A DNA stretch of 64,000 nt from the NCBI RefSeq assembly GCF_002210345.1, contig NZ_MWQI01000001.1, forward strand, positions 124,001-188,000, written 5' to 3'. Source of the stretch: Fibrobacter sp. UWB4. Its GTDB lineage: Bacteria > Fibrobacterota > Fibrobacteria > Fibrobacterales > Fibrobacteraceae. Position 1 is the stretch's first letter; each line of letters opens with the position of its first letter. The notes under the pieces were generated by a model. That model made no database searches. It saw nothing but the letters and a program-made list of their open reading frames with translations, and had not been told where the DNA came from. Of this stretch, positions 7,974-16,337 are shown piece by piece. The position numbers and the translations under genes are program-made.

Positions 7974-9359
7974 TTATTCCTCCGTTTTTGAAAATGGTCC
8001 TGTAATTTTTGTCTCAGTACCATTGACTTTGATTTTCCAATAAACATTGGGAGCCTTGTTACGAGCATAGTCTTCGGCTCTTATGACAAGATTGCATTCT
8101 TTTTTGCATGTATTCGGTATTGACAGTATGTGATTTTCGAATTTTGTTTGTAATGAATCGTTGTTGATGAAAGCCTGGTTTTTTGAAGCGTTGACGCCTG
8201 CACCATTATCGAAAATGAAAAATCTTAGTGCAGAATTTGTTTGTACCACGGTCTCGACGGGAACCATATTGGGCTTGACTTTGTCGCGCAAGAACAGCGT
8301 GTCTGTCGTTGTTTTCGTGCTGGGCGCCAGATCAACCATCATGGAATCACAGCCGAATTCTGTACGGATGCTGTCGCAAACGACAATTTTGATATTTGAT
8401 TGAGGTTGCAGCTCCTCGCGGATGACGGTATTGGCTTTAGCATTGGATATTCTAAAGAGTGTATCTCCTGTAGCTGAAATGATGGCCCCGTTCAGCGAGG
8501 ATTTTTCGGGGTACTGATCAAATTGGCATGCGACAGGAATTTCGATGATGGAATTTTCGCTGTTGTGCAGCTTTGTCGAAAAACTGAAGATTTCGCTAAA
8601 TGCGTGTTCTACGGAACCTCTACCATTTTTGATGGATGCTTCTACAGCCCAGTAGATTGTAGAACTTTCCATGTCGTGGTTGATGGAATCTCCTTTTTCG
8701 TCGATATATAAATCAAGCTCGCCGAGTAGGTTGACGCCTTCGGAACAGTAGGTGTCGCCAAGTGGTGCGCTCCAGACGGAATCTTTGTCATAGCTGGCGT
8801 AAATGGTGCAAAAGGAGGTTTCCCAAGGGTCGATGCCAGAAACATTCCACAAAAGCTCAAGACCATTTTCATTTTTTCCGTCAACTTGATTGTAGTTGTT
8901 TGCCGGAGTCTGGAGTGAAACGGTAGATGGCGTGTTTACGTAGATTGTGGCGTCCGTTCGAATGGTATCTCCGATATGGTCTACGGTTTCGAACGTGACT
9001 TTGTGAATCCCGGCCTTGTCAAAGCTTTGGTAAACCGTAGATGCGTTTACGTCCTTGTTGTCGATTAGCCATCTGTGTGTGTTGTAATACGGAGTCGACT
9101 CTTCTGAGGAAATGTAATTTCCATCAAGGGAATAGATGCCGCATATTTTGATTTTTTCGTTGACATTGACAAAGAATTCATCGGATGGATGGTAGCGCTT
9201 GCTTTCGTATGGATTTCCGTAATAGCTTTCTGGAACCACAAAAATAGATTGCGTTATTTCGGGAATGTCCGATGAATTTATTTTGAAATCAGTGCAGGCG
9301 GTAAGCAAAAAAGATGCTGTTGCAAAGACTACTGAAATTGGAAAAATTTTGTGTTGCAT
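7974..9359 (-). CDS. lipoprotein with Ig/fibronectin-like beta domains
   Basis: 461 residues. Lipoprotein signal with lipobox LLTAC (Cys22). The mature part is beta-rich. An N-terminal PKD/Ig-like domain shows 'W.iDnk......Y.sFdkaGiHkVtFe..D..GdT', and a second domain reads 'P.n...vd....leLlWn'. The remainder is Thr/Ser/Asp-rich with no enzymatic motif. Its start codon overlaps the stop of the upstream gene (TAATG). It shares the layout of the lipoproteins at 9359 and 10927, so the three look like paralogs. Confidence 0.75.
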   Translation of the reverse strand: MQHKIFPISVVFATASFLLTACTDFKINSSDIPEITQSIFVVPESYYGNPYESKRYHPSDEFFVNVNEKIKICGIYSLDGNYISSEESTPYYNTHRWLIDNKDVNASTVYQSFDKAGIHKVTFETVDHIGDTIRTDATIYVNTPSTVSLQTPANNYNQVDGKNENGLELLWNVSGIDPWETSFCTIYASYDKDSVWSAPLGDTYCSEGVNLLGELDLYIDEKGDSINHDMESSTIYWAVEASIKNGRGSVEHAFSEIFSFSTKLHNSENSIIEIPVACQFDQYPEKSSLNGAIISATGDTLFRISNAKANTVIREELQPQSNIKIVVCDSIRTEFGCDSMMVDLAPSTKTTTDTLFLRDKVKPNMVPVETVVQTNSALRFFIFDNGAGVNASKNQAFINNDSLQTKFENHILSIPNTCKKECNLVIRAEDYARNKAPNVYWKIKVNGTETKITGPFSKTEE

Positions 9360-10930
9360 TATTCTTCCTCCTTCGATGTGGCTTTAGTAACTGTGAGTGT
9401 CCAGTTCTTGCTTTGCTGCATGCCGTTTGTATAGATGACTGTAGACTGTATTGTTTGCTCTGGTTCAAAAAGACTTGCTTCAAGGTTTGCCCTATATGAG
9501 TTGTTTTTTGATCCAGGAATTGAAATGATCGACTTGTTTTGAGTGATGTTGAAAAATTTTATGGTATCTACTTTGAAATCGAATGGATTGTGGTCTATGA
9601 CGAAAAAGTCGATAGATTCATTGCTTGCAATTGTTGTATCGTTGTTTGTGTCAAACCAGAATGTACTTGGCATGATATAGAACGACTTTTTAGCGGAATT
9701 CTGGCTTCTGTCCATTGCGGAAATGTTGAGAATCCTATAGGCCCAGCTCTGGTCTGTTTTTTTGAGAATCACCGTTAAAATGCTGTCTTTGTATGTTTTG
9801 TCTACAACGGGTTCGCCTTCCAAGTTGACGGAAATATTTTGTAGTGAAATGGCTTCTCCTCCGTCTTTGACGATGAACTGGAGTGTATCGGCGTAAGCGA
9901 TGGTGTCGTGACTGGAAAATGTCTTAATGACAGGCGCAATTGAATCGGAGAATTTTATAGACCTTGTGGTTGTTATAAAGCCATCGTTTATGCTGATGTC
10001 TTCGATGATCTCATTAAAGTCCGAATAGTCGGAACTTATTGCTAAGTGGTAATCACCTGCGGGAATGCTTCCCAATGAAATTTCATTATTCGTCTTAGAA
10101 ATGGAAAAGTTGTAATGGATGGGTGTGTTTTGGCTGCGAGTGTTCTGTAATGATAGATGTACTGGAACTGCTGTCGCGTTTCCGATGTCAATGGTCGAAT
10201 TAAAAGATCCTTCGCCAGGAAGCCCCTTTGTGAAAAAGAAGGATTCGATTTTTTCTTCTGAAACCAGGTCGTATTCGTTTATGGCTTGAACGGTCCATTT
10301 GTATTTCTTTAATGGATTCAGCTTGTTGTGGTATATGAAATGCGGCTCTGTTAAAACGGTATCGATTGTTGTGAATGTAGATTTTGCATTTGCGTAGCTT
10401 TGCTCGCTCAGGGTAAAGGAGTAACGATGCGCAAGTTTGATCCCTTCGGTTTTTGCACTCCATGTAAAGTAAATAGCCTCGTAGGGGTCGATTGCCTGAG
10501 TCCCTTCGGCGGGCGTGAAGGTGCTGTCGTTTAATGTTGGACTTGGCGCAATCCAGATTTCTAGCGAGTCATAGTGCATGTCCCCGAAGTAATCTTTTAG
10601 CATGAATGTGAATTTGTGGTACCCGGGTTCTGTAATTTGTTTTTTGAAATTGTATTCCGAAGAACAATATTTCCCGTCCATCAACCATTGGTAATCTTGA
10701 ACTTTGATGATTTTATTGGGGCTGATTGTGGTGATGAAATAAACGGTGTCGTTGATGTTGAAAGTATCTGCCTTGACGATTTTCGAATAGTCCGTCATGG
10801 AATTCGAAAGTGTTGTCTCAACCTTGATATCGACTGCTTGTGCGGCATCGAATAAATGGTCGTCAGAATTGAAGCAGGACTGGAGCAGAAATGCTGTAAC
10901 AGCAACGAGGAAGCCTTTTAAGTAATTCAT
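9359..10930 (-). CDS. lipoprotein with PKD/Ig-like beta domains
   Basis: 523 residues. Lipobox LLQSC (Cys19). The first domain has the PKD-like pattern 'YqWLmDGkY.....F.k.itepGyHkFtF...D.fGd...dsleI', followed by a fibronectin-like region starting 'P.egtqaidPyeai.FtWsak'. Its opening overlaps the stop of the upstream gene by 4 nt (ATGA), strong evidence for one transcript. No catalytic residues recognised. Probably surface- or periplasm-facing. Confidence 0.75.
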   Translation of the reverse strand: MNYLKGFLVAVTAFLLQSCFNSDDHLFDAAQAVDIKVETTLSNSMTDYSKIVKADTFNINDTVYFITTISPNKIIKVQDYQWLMDGKYCSSEYNFKKQITEPGYHKFTFMLKDYFGDMHYDSLEIWIAPSPTLNDSTFTPAEGTQAIDPYEAIYFTWSAKTEGIKLAHRYSFTLSEQSYANAKSTFTTIDTVLTEPHFIYHNKLNPLKKYKWTVQAINEYDLVSEEKIESFFFTKGLPGEGSFNSTIDIGNATAVPVHLSLQNTRSQNTPIHYNFSISKTNNEISLGSIPAGDYHLAISSDYSDFNEIIEDISINDGFITTTRSIKFSDSIAPVIKTFSSHDTIAYADTLQFIVKDGGEAISLQNISVNLEGEPVVDKTYKDSILTVILKKTDQSWAYRILNISAMDRSQNSAKKSFYIMPSTFWFDTNNDTTIASNESIDFFVIDHNPFDFKVDTIKFFNITQNKSIISIPGSKNNSYRANLEASLFEPEQTIQSTVIYTNGMQQSKNWTLTVTKATSKEEE

Positions 10931-11634
10931 TTTGCCTCCAGAGTGTCAACGACATAAAAACTTTTATAGGCGATCGTGTCTGAGTCTCCGTATAAATCGC
11001 GGACAATGATGCGGAATGAGTGTTTCCCGGCTTTGAAGCCGGATTGCTTGACTTGCATAAGGGTTCCGACATCGTATTGCGTACTGTCGATTTCTAGAAT
11101 GTGGAAAAGCGTGTCTCCATTGGCTAAATCCATGTCTAGACTGTACCACTCGAATAAGAATGCAGATTCTTTTGTCCCGTAGAGCGTATCGCCATTTACG
11201 GGAATTGTAGAATCTGAAAGGACTGGGGCGGTGTTGATGATGACTGAAAATTCGTAAGTCTGCTTGTTGCTTTCTTTGTCGCTTACTGTGAGTTTATTTG
11301 GAATTGCGCTTTCGGAACGGCTTGGATAAAAAGTGAACTGTTCCCCTTTTTGAAGTAGGCTGTCTTTCCCTTCAAATGTGTAGTACCATTTGAACGAGAG
11401 GTCCTTCTGTAATTTTTCAGGTTCGACGGTTGCTAAAATGGTTGCTGAATCTGACGGGTGCACCTTGAGATCGGTTGAGTAGTCGCCCTTGTCTTGCTTG
11501 ATTTTGATGTTTACGGATTCGACGGGCTGTAAATCGTCTGGATCGCTGGGGGCGTCGAGACAACCAGCAAGAAATACGCCTAAAAGGGCGATGGTTACAA
11601 AAAGGGGGAATATGGAACGGTAGAACAAATTCAT
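10927..11634 (-). CDS. lipoprotein with Ig-like domain (first gene of five-gene operon)
   Basis: 235 residues. Lipobox FLAGC (Cys25), then the same domain order as the two downstream lipoproteins: a 'FkWyytfeGkds' Ig-like strand, a 'VsDkEsnkqtYEFsViintaP' segment, and a last domain ending '.GkHsFrIivrDlyGDsDt'. Smallest of the trio. The operon promoter is probably the TAGATT box ending 8 nt before this ATG, back to back with the promoter of xseB. Function unknown. Confidence 0.75.
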   Translation of the reverse strand: MNLFYRSIFPLFVTIALLGVFLAGCLDAPSDPDDLQPVESVNIKIKQDKGDYSTDLKVHPSDSATILATVEPEKLQKDLSFKWYYTFEGKDSLLQKGEQFTFYPSRSESAIPNKLTVSDKESNKQTYEFSVIINTAPVLSDSTIPVNGDTLYGTKESAFLFEWYSLDMDLANGDTLFHILEIDSTQYDVGTLMQVKQSGFKAGKHSFRIIVRDLYGDSDTIAYKSFYVVDTLEAK

Positions 11635-11663
11635 TTGAATTAAATCTAACTATATTCGTGAAT

Positions 11664-11864
11664 ATGAGTGCGCAAAATTTTGAATATAAAAACGCAATGA
11701 CGCGTTTAGAAGAAATTCTTTCGAAAATCGACAATTCCGAGATGGAAATAGATGAACTTGCTGTTGAGGTTCAAGAGGCTACGCAGCTTTTGCGCAAGTG
11801 TAGGCAGATTTTGATTGCGACCGAAAAGAATGTTCAGGACGCTCTTGCTGAGTTGGATGGTTGA
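11664..11864 (+). CDS. xseB: exodeoxyribonuclease VII small subunit
   Basis: 66 residues, the family's usual length. Matches the XseB helical hairpin: 'F..am..LEeIl..i...em.iDel...v.e...Ll..C...L...e..V'. XseB binds the XseA catalytic subunit to give the single-strand exonuclease; xseA is not in this window. Start chosen at ATG 11664, with TATATT ending 7 nt upstream and no Shine-Dalgarno; an in-frame GTG lies at 11658. The next gene starts in its stop codon (TGATG). Confidence 0.9.
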   Translation: MSAQNFEYKNAMTRLEEILSKIDNSEMEIDELAVEVQEATQLLRKCRQILIATEKNVQDALAELDG

Positions 11865-12688
11865 TGAATACCGAAAAATTTGATAGTACGGTTCCTGCTA
11901 TCGAGGTAAACGGGCTTACGGTCAAGTTCCCGATTCGCGGGGGCGTTTTTAGCAAGGTCAAGGATTATTTCACTGCCGTAGACAATGTCTCGTTCACGCT
12001 CCCGCAAGGGAAGATTCTTTCGATCGTGGGGGAGTCTGGGTGCGGCAAGTCGACTCTCGTGAAGTCTTTAGTAGGGCTTGTGCCGGTTTCTAGCGGTAAA
12101 GTTAATTTGTTTGGACTGCCGGTGAATGGCGGCAAAGCAGGAACTGGGAAGGATTTTGTGCGCGTCTCGGACCTGGTGCAGATGATTTTCCAGGATCCGT
12201 TCAGCAGCTTGAACCCGCGCCAGACGGTGACGGAAATCTTGACGGCGCCCGTGATTGCTCGCGGCGTTCCGTATGACGAGGCTTGTGCCCGTGCTGTAGA
12301 ACTGTTGGACCGCGTCTCGCTCCCGGCAGGGGCGATGGACAAGTTCCCGCATGAGTTTTCGGGCGGTCAGCGCCAGCGCCTTTGCATTGCGCGTAGCTTG
12401 ATGGTGCGCCCGAAGGTGCTGCTCTGTGACGAAGTGACGAGTGCCTTGGACGTGTCCGTGCAGGCGCAAATCTTGCATTTGCTCGATGATCTGCGTAATG
12501 AACTTGGGCTTAGCATTCTCTTTATCAGCCACGATATGCAGGTTGTTCGCGCGTTAAGCGACGAAGTTCTGGTGATGTACTTTGGGCATGCCGTAGAGCA
12601 CGGCCCTGCCGATGAAGTCCTCACGAACCCGCAAAACGACTATACGAAAAAATTGCTGGCGAGCGTCCCGACCATTAGACGGGAATGA
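11864..12688 (+). CDS. ABC transporter ATPase, oligopeptide/dipeptide (OppF/DppF) type
   Basis: 274 residues. Walker A GESGCGKST, signature FSGGQRQRLCIAR, Walker B VLLCDEVTSALD, plus the Q-loop QMIFQDPFSSLNP typical of the Opp/Dpp ATPase subfamily. It hydrolyses ATP for peptide or nickel-type importers, or sits in a split exporter. No permease or binding protein is adjacent; it is co-translated with xseB instead, so its partner must be elsewhere. It lacks the C-terminal oligopeptide-binding extension with Cys motif found in full-length OppD/F (~320 residues). Confidence 0.9.
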   Translation: MNTEKFDSTVPAIEVNGLTVKFPIRGGVFSKVKDYFTAVDNVSFTLPQGKILSIVGESGCGKSTLVKSLVGLVPVSSGKVNLFGLPVNGGKAGTGKDFVRVSDLVQMIFQDPFSSLNPRQTVTEILTAPVIARGVPYDEACARAVELLDRVSLPAGAMDKFPHEFSGGQRQRLCIARSLMVRPKVLLCDEVTSALDVSVQAQILHLLDDLRNELGLSILFISHDMQVVRALSDEVLVMYFGHAVEHGPADEVLTNPQNDYTKKLLASVPTIRRE

Positions 12689-12690
12689 AA

Positions 12691-12712
12691 AAGGCGGACT
12701 TAGGTCCGCCTT
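12691..12712. terminator. bidirectional terminator-like hairpin between convergent genes
   Basis: AAGGCGGAC-TTAG-GTCCGCCTT, a 9-bp perfect stem between the ABC ATPase gene and the MCE-associated lipoprotein gene. A-rich on the left, T-poor on the right. Confidence 0.65.
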
Positions 12713-12717
12713 GCAAT

Positions 12718-12752
12718 TCTTCCTACTTCCTACCGCCTACTTCCTACTATTA
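12718..12752. repeat. CTACTTCCTACCGCCTACTTCC-type repeat tract
   Basis: Three degenerate copies of CTACTTCCTAC between convergent genes; same family as 388-447, 19360-19390 and 43072-43122. Confidence 0.7.
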
Positions 12753-13352
12753 TTTCACTTTCGCGATATTTTCCAAAGCGTCTTGCATGTACTTGGCGTA
12801 GAGCTTCGAGAGCGCTTCGGCTGCGGAATGGGCATCGCGCTTGTTCATGCTCTGGCGCTCGTCGTAGCGCTTTTCCCACAGCGGAGTTTCTTCACCGGCT
12901 TTGCGGAACGTGAGCTGCACGGCGAGGTGGGCTTCCTGCGAATCGCCTTCGTCAATTTCTTCGATTGCATCGACATTGCCGAGCAATTCAAAGTCCGGCT
13001 TGCCCATCGGCTTCAAGTCCACAGACTTGAACATGTTGCTCTTGATTAGGTATTCACTTGCGACCTGCGTGAGGATCTGTTCTGGACGCGTGGCCCACAG
13101 ATCTCTATTGTAGAACATAAAGTCGTACGGCGATTCGCGGTAGACGATGTTCGTGCGCTGGTAGGCTGGGTCGATCGTAAATTTCTTGACGTGCACACGG
13201 GTGTCGCTTGATGCACCCGAGGTCGAAATGGATTCCGCAGAAATTGTGTAGTAGCGGGATGGTTCGGTCGATCCGCCGCCACAACCTGTGAGCGCGAATA
13301 CAGAAAGGAGTGCGGCAACAGCCAAAAAACGATTTGCTTTGAAAATGCGCAT
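12750..13352 (-). CDS. ABC-type transport auxiliary lipoprotein (MCE-associated)
   Basis: 200 residues. Lipobox LTGC (Cys24), then the 'sRYYti' opening and a beta-alpha-beta body with '..i.Y.esPy....n..WA.rPe.iL...' seen in the ABC transport auxiliary / PqiC-like lipoproteins. It is the last gene of the Mla operon, 12 nt after the MCE gene, which supports a role as outer-membrane or periplasmic partner of the lipid transporter. Confidence 0.82.
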   Translation of the reverse strand: MRIFKANRFLAVAALLSVFALTGCGGGSTEPSRYYTISAESISTSGASSDTRVHVKKFTIDPAYQRTNIVYRESPYDFMFYNRDLWATRPEQILTQVASEYLIKSNMFKSVDLKPMGKPDFELLGNVDAIEEIDEGDSQEAHLAVQLTFRKAGEETPLWEKRYDERQSMNKRDAHSAAEALSKLYAKYMQDALENIAKVK

Positions 13353-13364
13353 GGTTTCTCCTTG

Positions 13365-14288
13365 TTAACGACCGCTCTTGGCTTCGGAGCGGATAAGTGC
13401 GGACGGGTTGTTCTTGATTTTCTGGGTAAATTCTTCGAGGTTTTCGAGAATCACGTTGAGTTCATCTATGGCGTTTCCGACCTGGTCTTCGTTCTTGTAA
13501 ACGATGGCGTCCACGCGCTGCGTGAGCTTGTTCATCGATTCGGTGGTCTGCATCAGGTTCTCGTTCAAGCCCTTGGTGTCGATGGCTTCGAGCTTTTCCT
13601 TGAGCACCGTAAGGTTCTGTTCGGTCTTTGCGGCGAGCTTCGCTTCTTCGATTTCTGCAAGAATCTTCTGTAGCGAAGTGGCGGACTTGCTCATCGTCTT
13701 GAGCGGCTTGCCGAGGTCATCTGTCAAATGGCTCAGGTTTGCGGTCGTCTTTTCGAGATTCTTGAGCGTACGCGTAATGGTTTCCGCGTTGTCCGGGGTA
13801 AGCAAAATGGAAAGCCCGTCTACGATCGGCGTGACCTTGCCAAAGAGGTCGCCCACCTGGCCTGTAATCTGGTCGAACATAGATGTGGCCGCTGGTACGA
13901 GGCCGCCTTCAGGAACGTTCGGTTCGCTGAAAGATCCTCCCGAGAGGATCACTTGTTTTTCACCGGTGAGGTTCATGCCCGCAGTCATGCCTGCACGGGT
14001 GCCGATCTTGATCGGGGTCCCGCGCTGCACCTTGAATTCAACGACGACCTGGTTCAAGTCTTTCTCGTTGATGGTGATGTTCGTGACGCTACCGACGGCG
14101 ATACCGTTCAGCTTCACCTTGGCATCGACAAAAAGCCCGTTCACGTCTGTGTCGAAAATGGTGTAGTAGTTGTCGTATTGTTCGCTCAGATAACGTTTGA
14201 GCACGTAACCCAGGAATACGCAAATAAGCACTCCGCAAAAGAGCATAAATGCGCCAAGTTTTATTCTTTCGGATCGGGTGGTTTCCAT
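13365..14288 (-). CDS. mlaD: MlaD-type MCE domain protein
   Basis: 307 residues. One N-terminal membrane helix (about 10-30), the MCE domain (about 40-120) with 'V.gL..da.VklnGi.VGsV..I', then a long coiled-coil tail (about 150-300). MCE proteins form periplasmic rings or tubes that carry phospholipid between membranes. The tail is longer than in E. coli MlaD (~180 residues), closer to Mce proteins that span further. Second-last gene of the MlaE-F-D-lipoprotein operon. Confidence 0.9.
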   Translation of the reverse strand: METTRSERIKLGAFMLFCGVLICVFLGYVLKRYLSEQYDNYYTIFDTDVNGLFVDAKVKLNGIAVGSVTNITINEKDLNQVVVEFKVQRGTPIKIGTRAGMTAGMNLTGEKQVILSGGSFSEPNVPEGGLVPAATSMFDQITGQVGDLFGKVTPIVDGLSILLTPDNAETITRTLKNLEKTTANLSHLTDDLGKPLKTMSKSATSLQKILAEIEEAKLAAKTEQNLTVLKEKLEAIDTKGLNENLMQTTESMNKLTQRVDAIVYKNEDQVGNAIDELNVILENLEEFTQKIKNNPSALIRSEAKSGR

Positions 14289-14300
14289 TATTTCTCCAAC

Positions 14301-15083
14301 TCAATCAATAAAATCAAAGTGGTAAAAGTCTTCGGCATTGTATTCTTTCGGGCACTGCCTATTGAAGAAATGCCTGAGGATGGGATCGTCAGATTCCATG
14401 CCTTCTTTCAAAGTCGCATCTTTCAGAACGTAACCGTCCTTGAGGTACACAAAGCGGTCGCAGACGATCTTGATGCTTTCAAGTTCGTGGCTCACGATCA
14501 CCATCGAGACGCCGAGCGTGTCGCGCAGTTCGAGGAGCAGTTCGTCGAGCGAACGGGCGGTCACCGGGTCAAGGCCTGTGGACGGTTCATCGCAGAACAG
14601 GAGTTCCGGCTTGAGTGCAATCGCGCGGGCAAGCGCCGCACGCTTTTTCATACCGCCAGAAATCTCGCCGGGGAACTTGTGGAACGCGTGGAGCAGGTGC
14701 ACCTTTTCGAGACGGTCTGCGACAATCGCTTCCATCTGGCTCTTGGGCATGTAGGGCATGCTGCGCTTGAGCGGGAGCATCGCGTTTTCGGCGACGGTCA
14801 AGTCCGCAAGCAGAGCGCCACTCTGGAAGAGGACGCCTGTGCGCATACGCGTTTCGCTGTCGAGGCCTTCCTTGGGGCCGAACGACTTTCCGAAGTAAGT
14901 GATCGTTCCTTCATCGGACTTGATGAACTTGAGCACGTTGTTTAAGAGAGTCGATTTACCGCAACCGGAGCTACCGAGCACCATGCGGATTTCGCCCTTC
15001 TTGACGCCAAACGAAATATCCTTGAGGATTGTCTCGTTGCCGTAGCTCGCTTTCAAATGGTCAACTTTTAGAATTTCGTCCAT
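14301..15083 (-). CDS. mlaF: ABC transporter ATPase, MlaF type
   Basis: 260 residues. Walker A GSSGCGKST, signature SGGMKKRAALARA (the 'GMKKR' form is characteristic of MlaF), Walker B LLFCDEPSTGLD, and H-loop VSHE. It powers phospholipid transport with the MlaE permease. It lies 8 nt after the permease gene and 12 nt before the MCE gene. Confidence 0.93.
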   Translation of the reverse strand: MDEILKVDHLKASYGNETILKDISFGVKKGEIRMVLGSSGCGKSTLLNNVLKFIKSDEGTITYFGKSFGPKEGLDSETRMRTGVLFQSGALLADLTVAENAMLPLKRSMPYMPKSQMEAIVADRLEKVHLLHAFHKFPGEISGGMKKRAALARAIALKPELLFCDEPSTGLDPVTARSLDELLLELRDTLGVSMVIVSHELESIKIVCDRFVYLKDGYVLKDATLKEGMESDDPILRHFFNRQCPKEYNAEDFYHFDFID

Positions 15084-15091
15084 ATTGACCT

Positions 15092-16156
15092 CTAGTAGAA
15101 AATGAAGGCGAAAAGGGTATCAGAAATCACGATCGTGCAAATTGCAGCCACGACGCTGGACGTGGTCGCCTTACCGACCGCTTCTGCACCGCCATGGGCG
15201 TTGAGGCCCTTGTTGCAGGCGATGAGTGTTACAATCCAGCCAAATACGAGCGCCTTGATCGTGCTCTTGAGGAACGTCATCGGGTCGATGCCGTCGCGAA
15301 GCCCCATCATGTAGTTCGAGAAAGAAATATCGCAGAAGAAATACGCAATGAGGAATCCGGCAAAACTGCCGACGATGGATGCGCTAAACGAGAGGATCGG
15401 TGTCGTGATGCTCAAGGCGATGAATCTCGGGACCACGAGGTACTGCACCGGCGGGATGGCCATGGACTTCAATGCCTTGACTTCTTCGCAGACGCTCATG
15501 TTTGCAATTTCTGCTGCCATGGCGCTACCGGAACGCCCTGCCAAAATAATCGTCGTGAGGAGCGGGCCGATTTCTGCAAAAATGAGGAACCCAAGCCCCG
15601 AAGCGAGGTAAGAACCGCCGCCGACCGCATTCAGCATCACTGAACTCTGGAGAGCCATCGTAAGGCAGATAAGGCCCACGAACAGGAAGCAAATGCCCAT
15701 GGCTTCACTGCCCGACTTGAACATCTGCTTGGTGATACCGCCAAAGTGGATTTTACCCTTGTCGAACGGTCCGACAAGCGTCCAGTAAATCGCCGTAAAG
15801 AGCAAAATAAGGACTTCGAAGACTTCCTTGAGCAGCGAAAAACCGGCACCACCCATCATTTCGAGGATGTTGTTGGTTTCGCGCTGCGGCTTCTCGGGCG
15901 GAGCCATCTTGCGGAGGTTTTGCAAATGCTGCTTGATTTCGGGCGAAAAATGCTCAAGAACGAGCTTGTTGCCCGTCTTTTCGGAGAGTTCCGCTAAAAG
16001 TGCAAAAAAGGCATCGGCGCTATAGTCCATCGAGGTCAGGCTTGATCCGTCCAGATGAAGCTCCCCTTTGGTGAGGGCACTCCTGCAACTCGAAAGCAGC
16101 TTTTTGCTGTTCGCGGCAGTGAGAGCGCTAGGTAAAACTATCGATGTCGTTTCCAT
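15092..16156 (-). CDS. mlaE: MlaE-type permease with fused N-terminal STAS (MlaB-like) domain
   Basis: 354 residues from the chosen start. About 1-85 is a STAS-like domain ('lhLDgssLtsmDysadAffalLael'), the fold of MlaB. The MlaE permease follows with its family core 'EiGPLLTtiilAGRsGSAmAAEianM.v.eEvdAL' (about 205-250) and five or six helices. One protein thus does the work of E. coli MlaB and MlaE. ATG 16156 is chosen over in-frame codons up to 16258: it follows a TAAATT box by 8 nt and the extra N-terminal residues are not STAS-like. Divergent from rlmD. Confidence 0.9.
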   Translation of the reverse strand: METTSIVLPSALTAANSKKLLSSCRSALTKGELHLDGSSLTSMDYSADAFFALLAELSEKTGNKLVLEHFSPEIKQHLQNLRKMAPPEKPQRETNNILEMMGGAGFSLLKEVFEVLILLFTAIYWTLVGPFDKGKIHFGGITKQMFKSGSEAMGICFLFVGLICLTMALQSSVMLNAVGGGSYLASGLGFLIFAEIGPLLTTIILAGRSGSAMAAEIANMSVCEEVKALKSMAIPPVQYLVVPRFIALSITTPILSFSASIVGSFAGFLIAYFFCDISFSNYMMGLRDGIDPMTFLKSTIKALVFGWIVTLIACNKGLNAHGGAEAVGKATTSSVVAAICTIVISDTLFAFIFY

Positions 16157-16267
16157 TGGGCGACAATTTAGAAAAAATATGCGATTTAAATATGGTAATA
16201 ATGACAGACTATTAAATATACGTGATGAAATGCAAAAATACGGTAAAGTCTTCATCATGTCTTTGTC

Positions 16268-16300
16268 TTGTCATGCCCAACTTGATTGGGCATCTCCCTC
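16268..16300. repeat. REP-like palindrome (TTGTCATGCCC...GGGCATCTCC)
   Basis: TTGTCATGCCC / GGGCATCTCC around a 9-nt centre, upstream of rlmD. One of at least eight copies in the window. Confidence 0.85.
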
Positions 16301-16337
16301 TCGTGAGAACCCCGTAAAAATTCTATTTTATAGCGGT

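Noticed and set aside
11864-12688. A complete peptide importer operon
   Set aside because: Only one ATPase gene is present; no permease or binding protein is adjacent.
13728-14945. Open frame of ~405 codons antisense to mlaD/mlaF
   Set aside because: Spans two confident genes on the other strand and resembles no protein.
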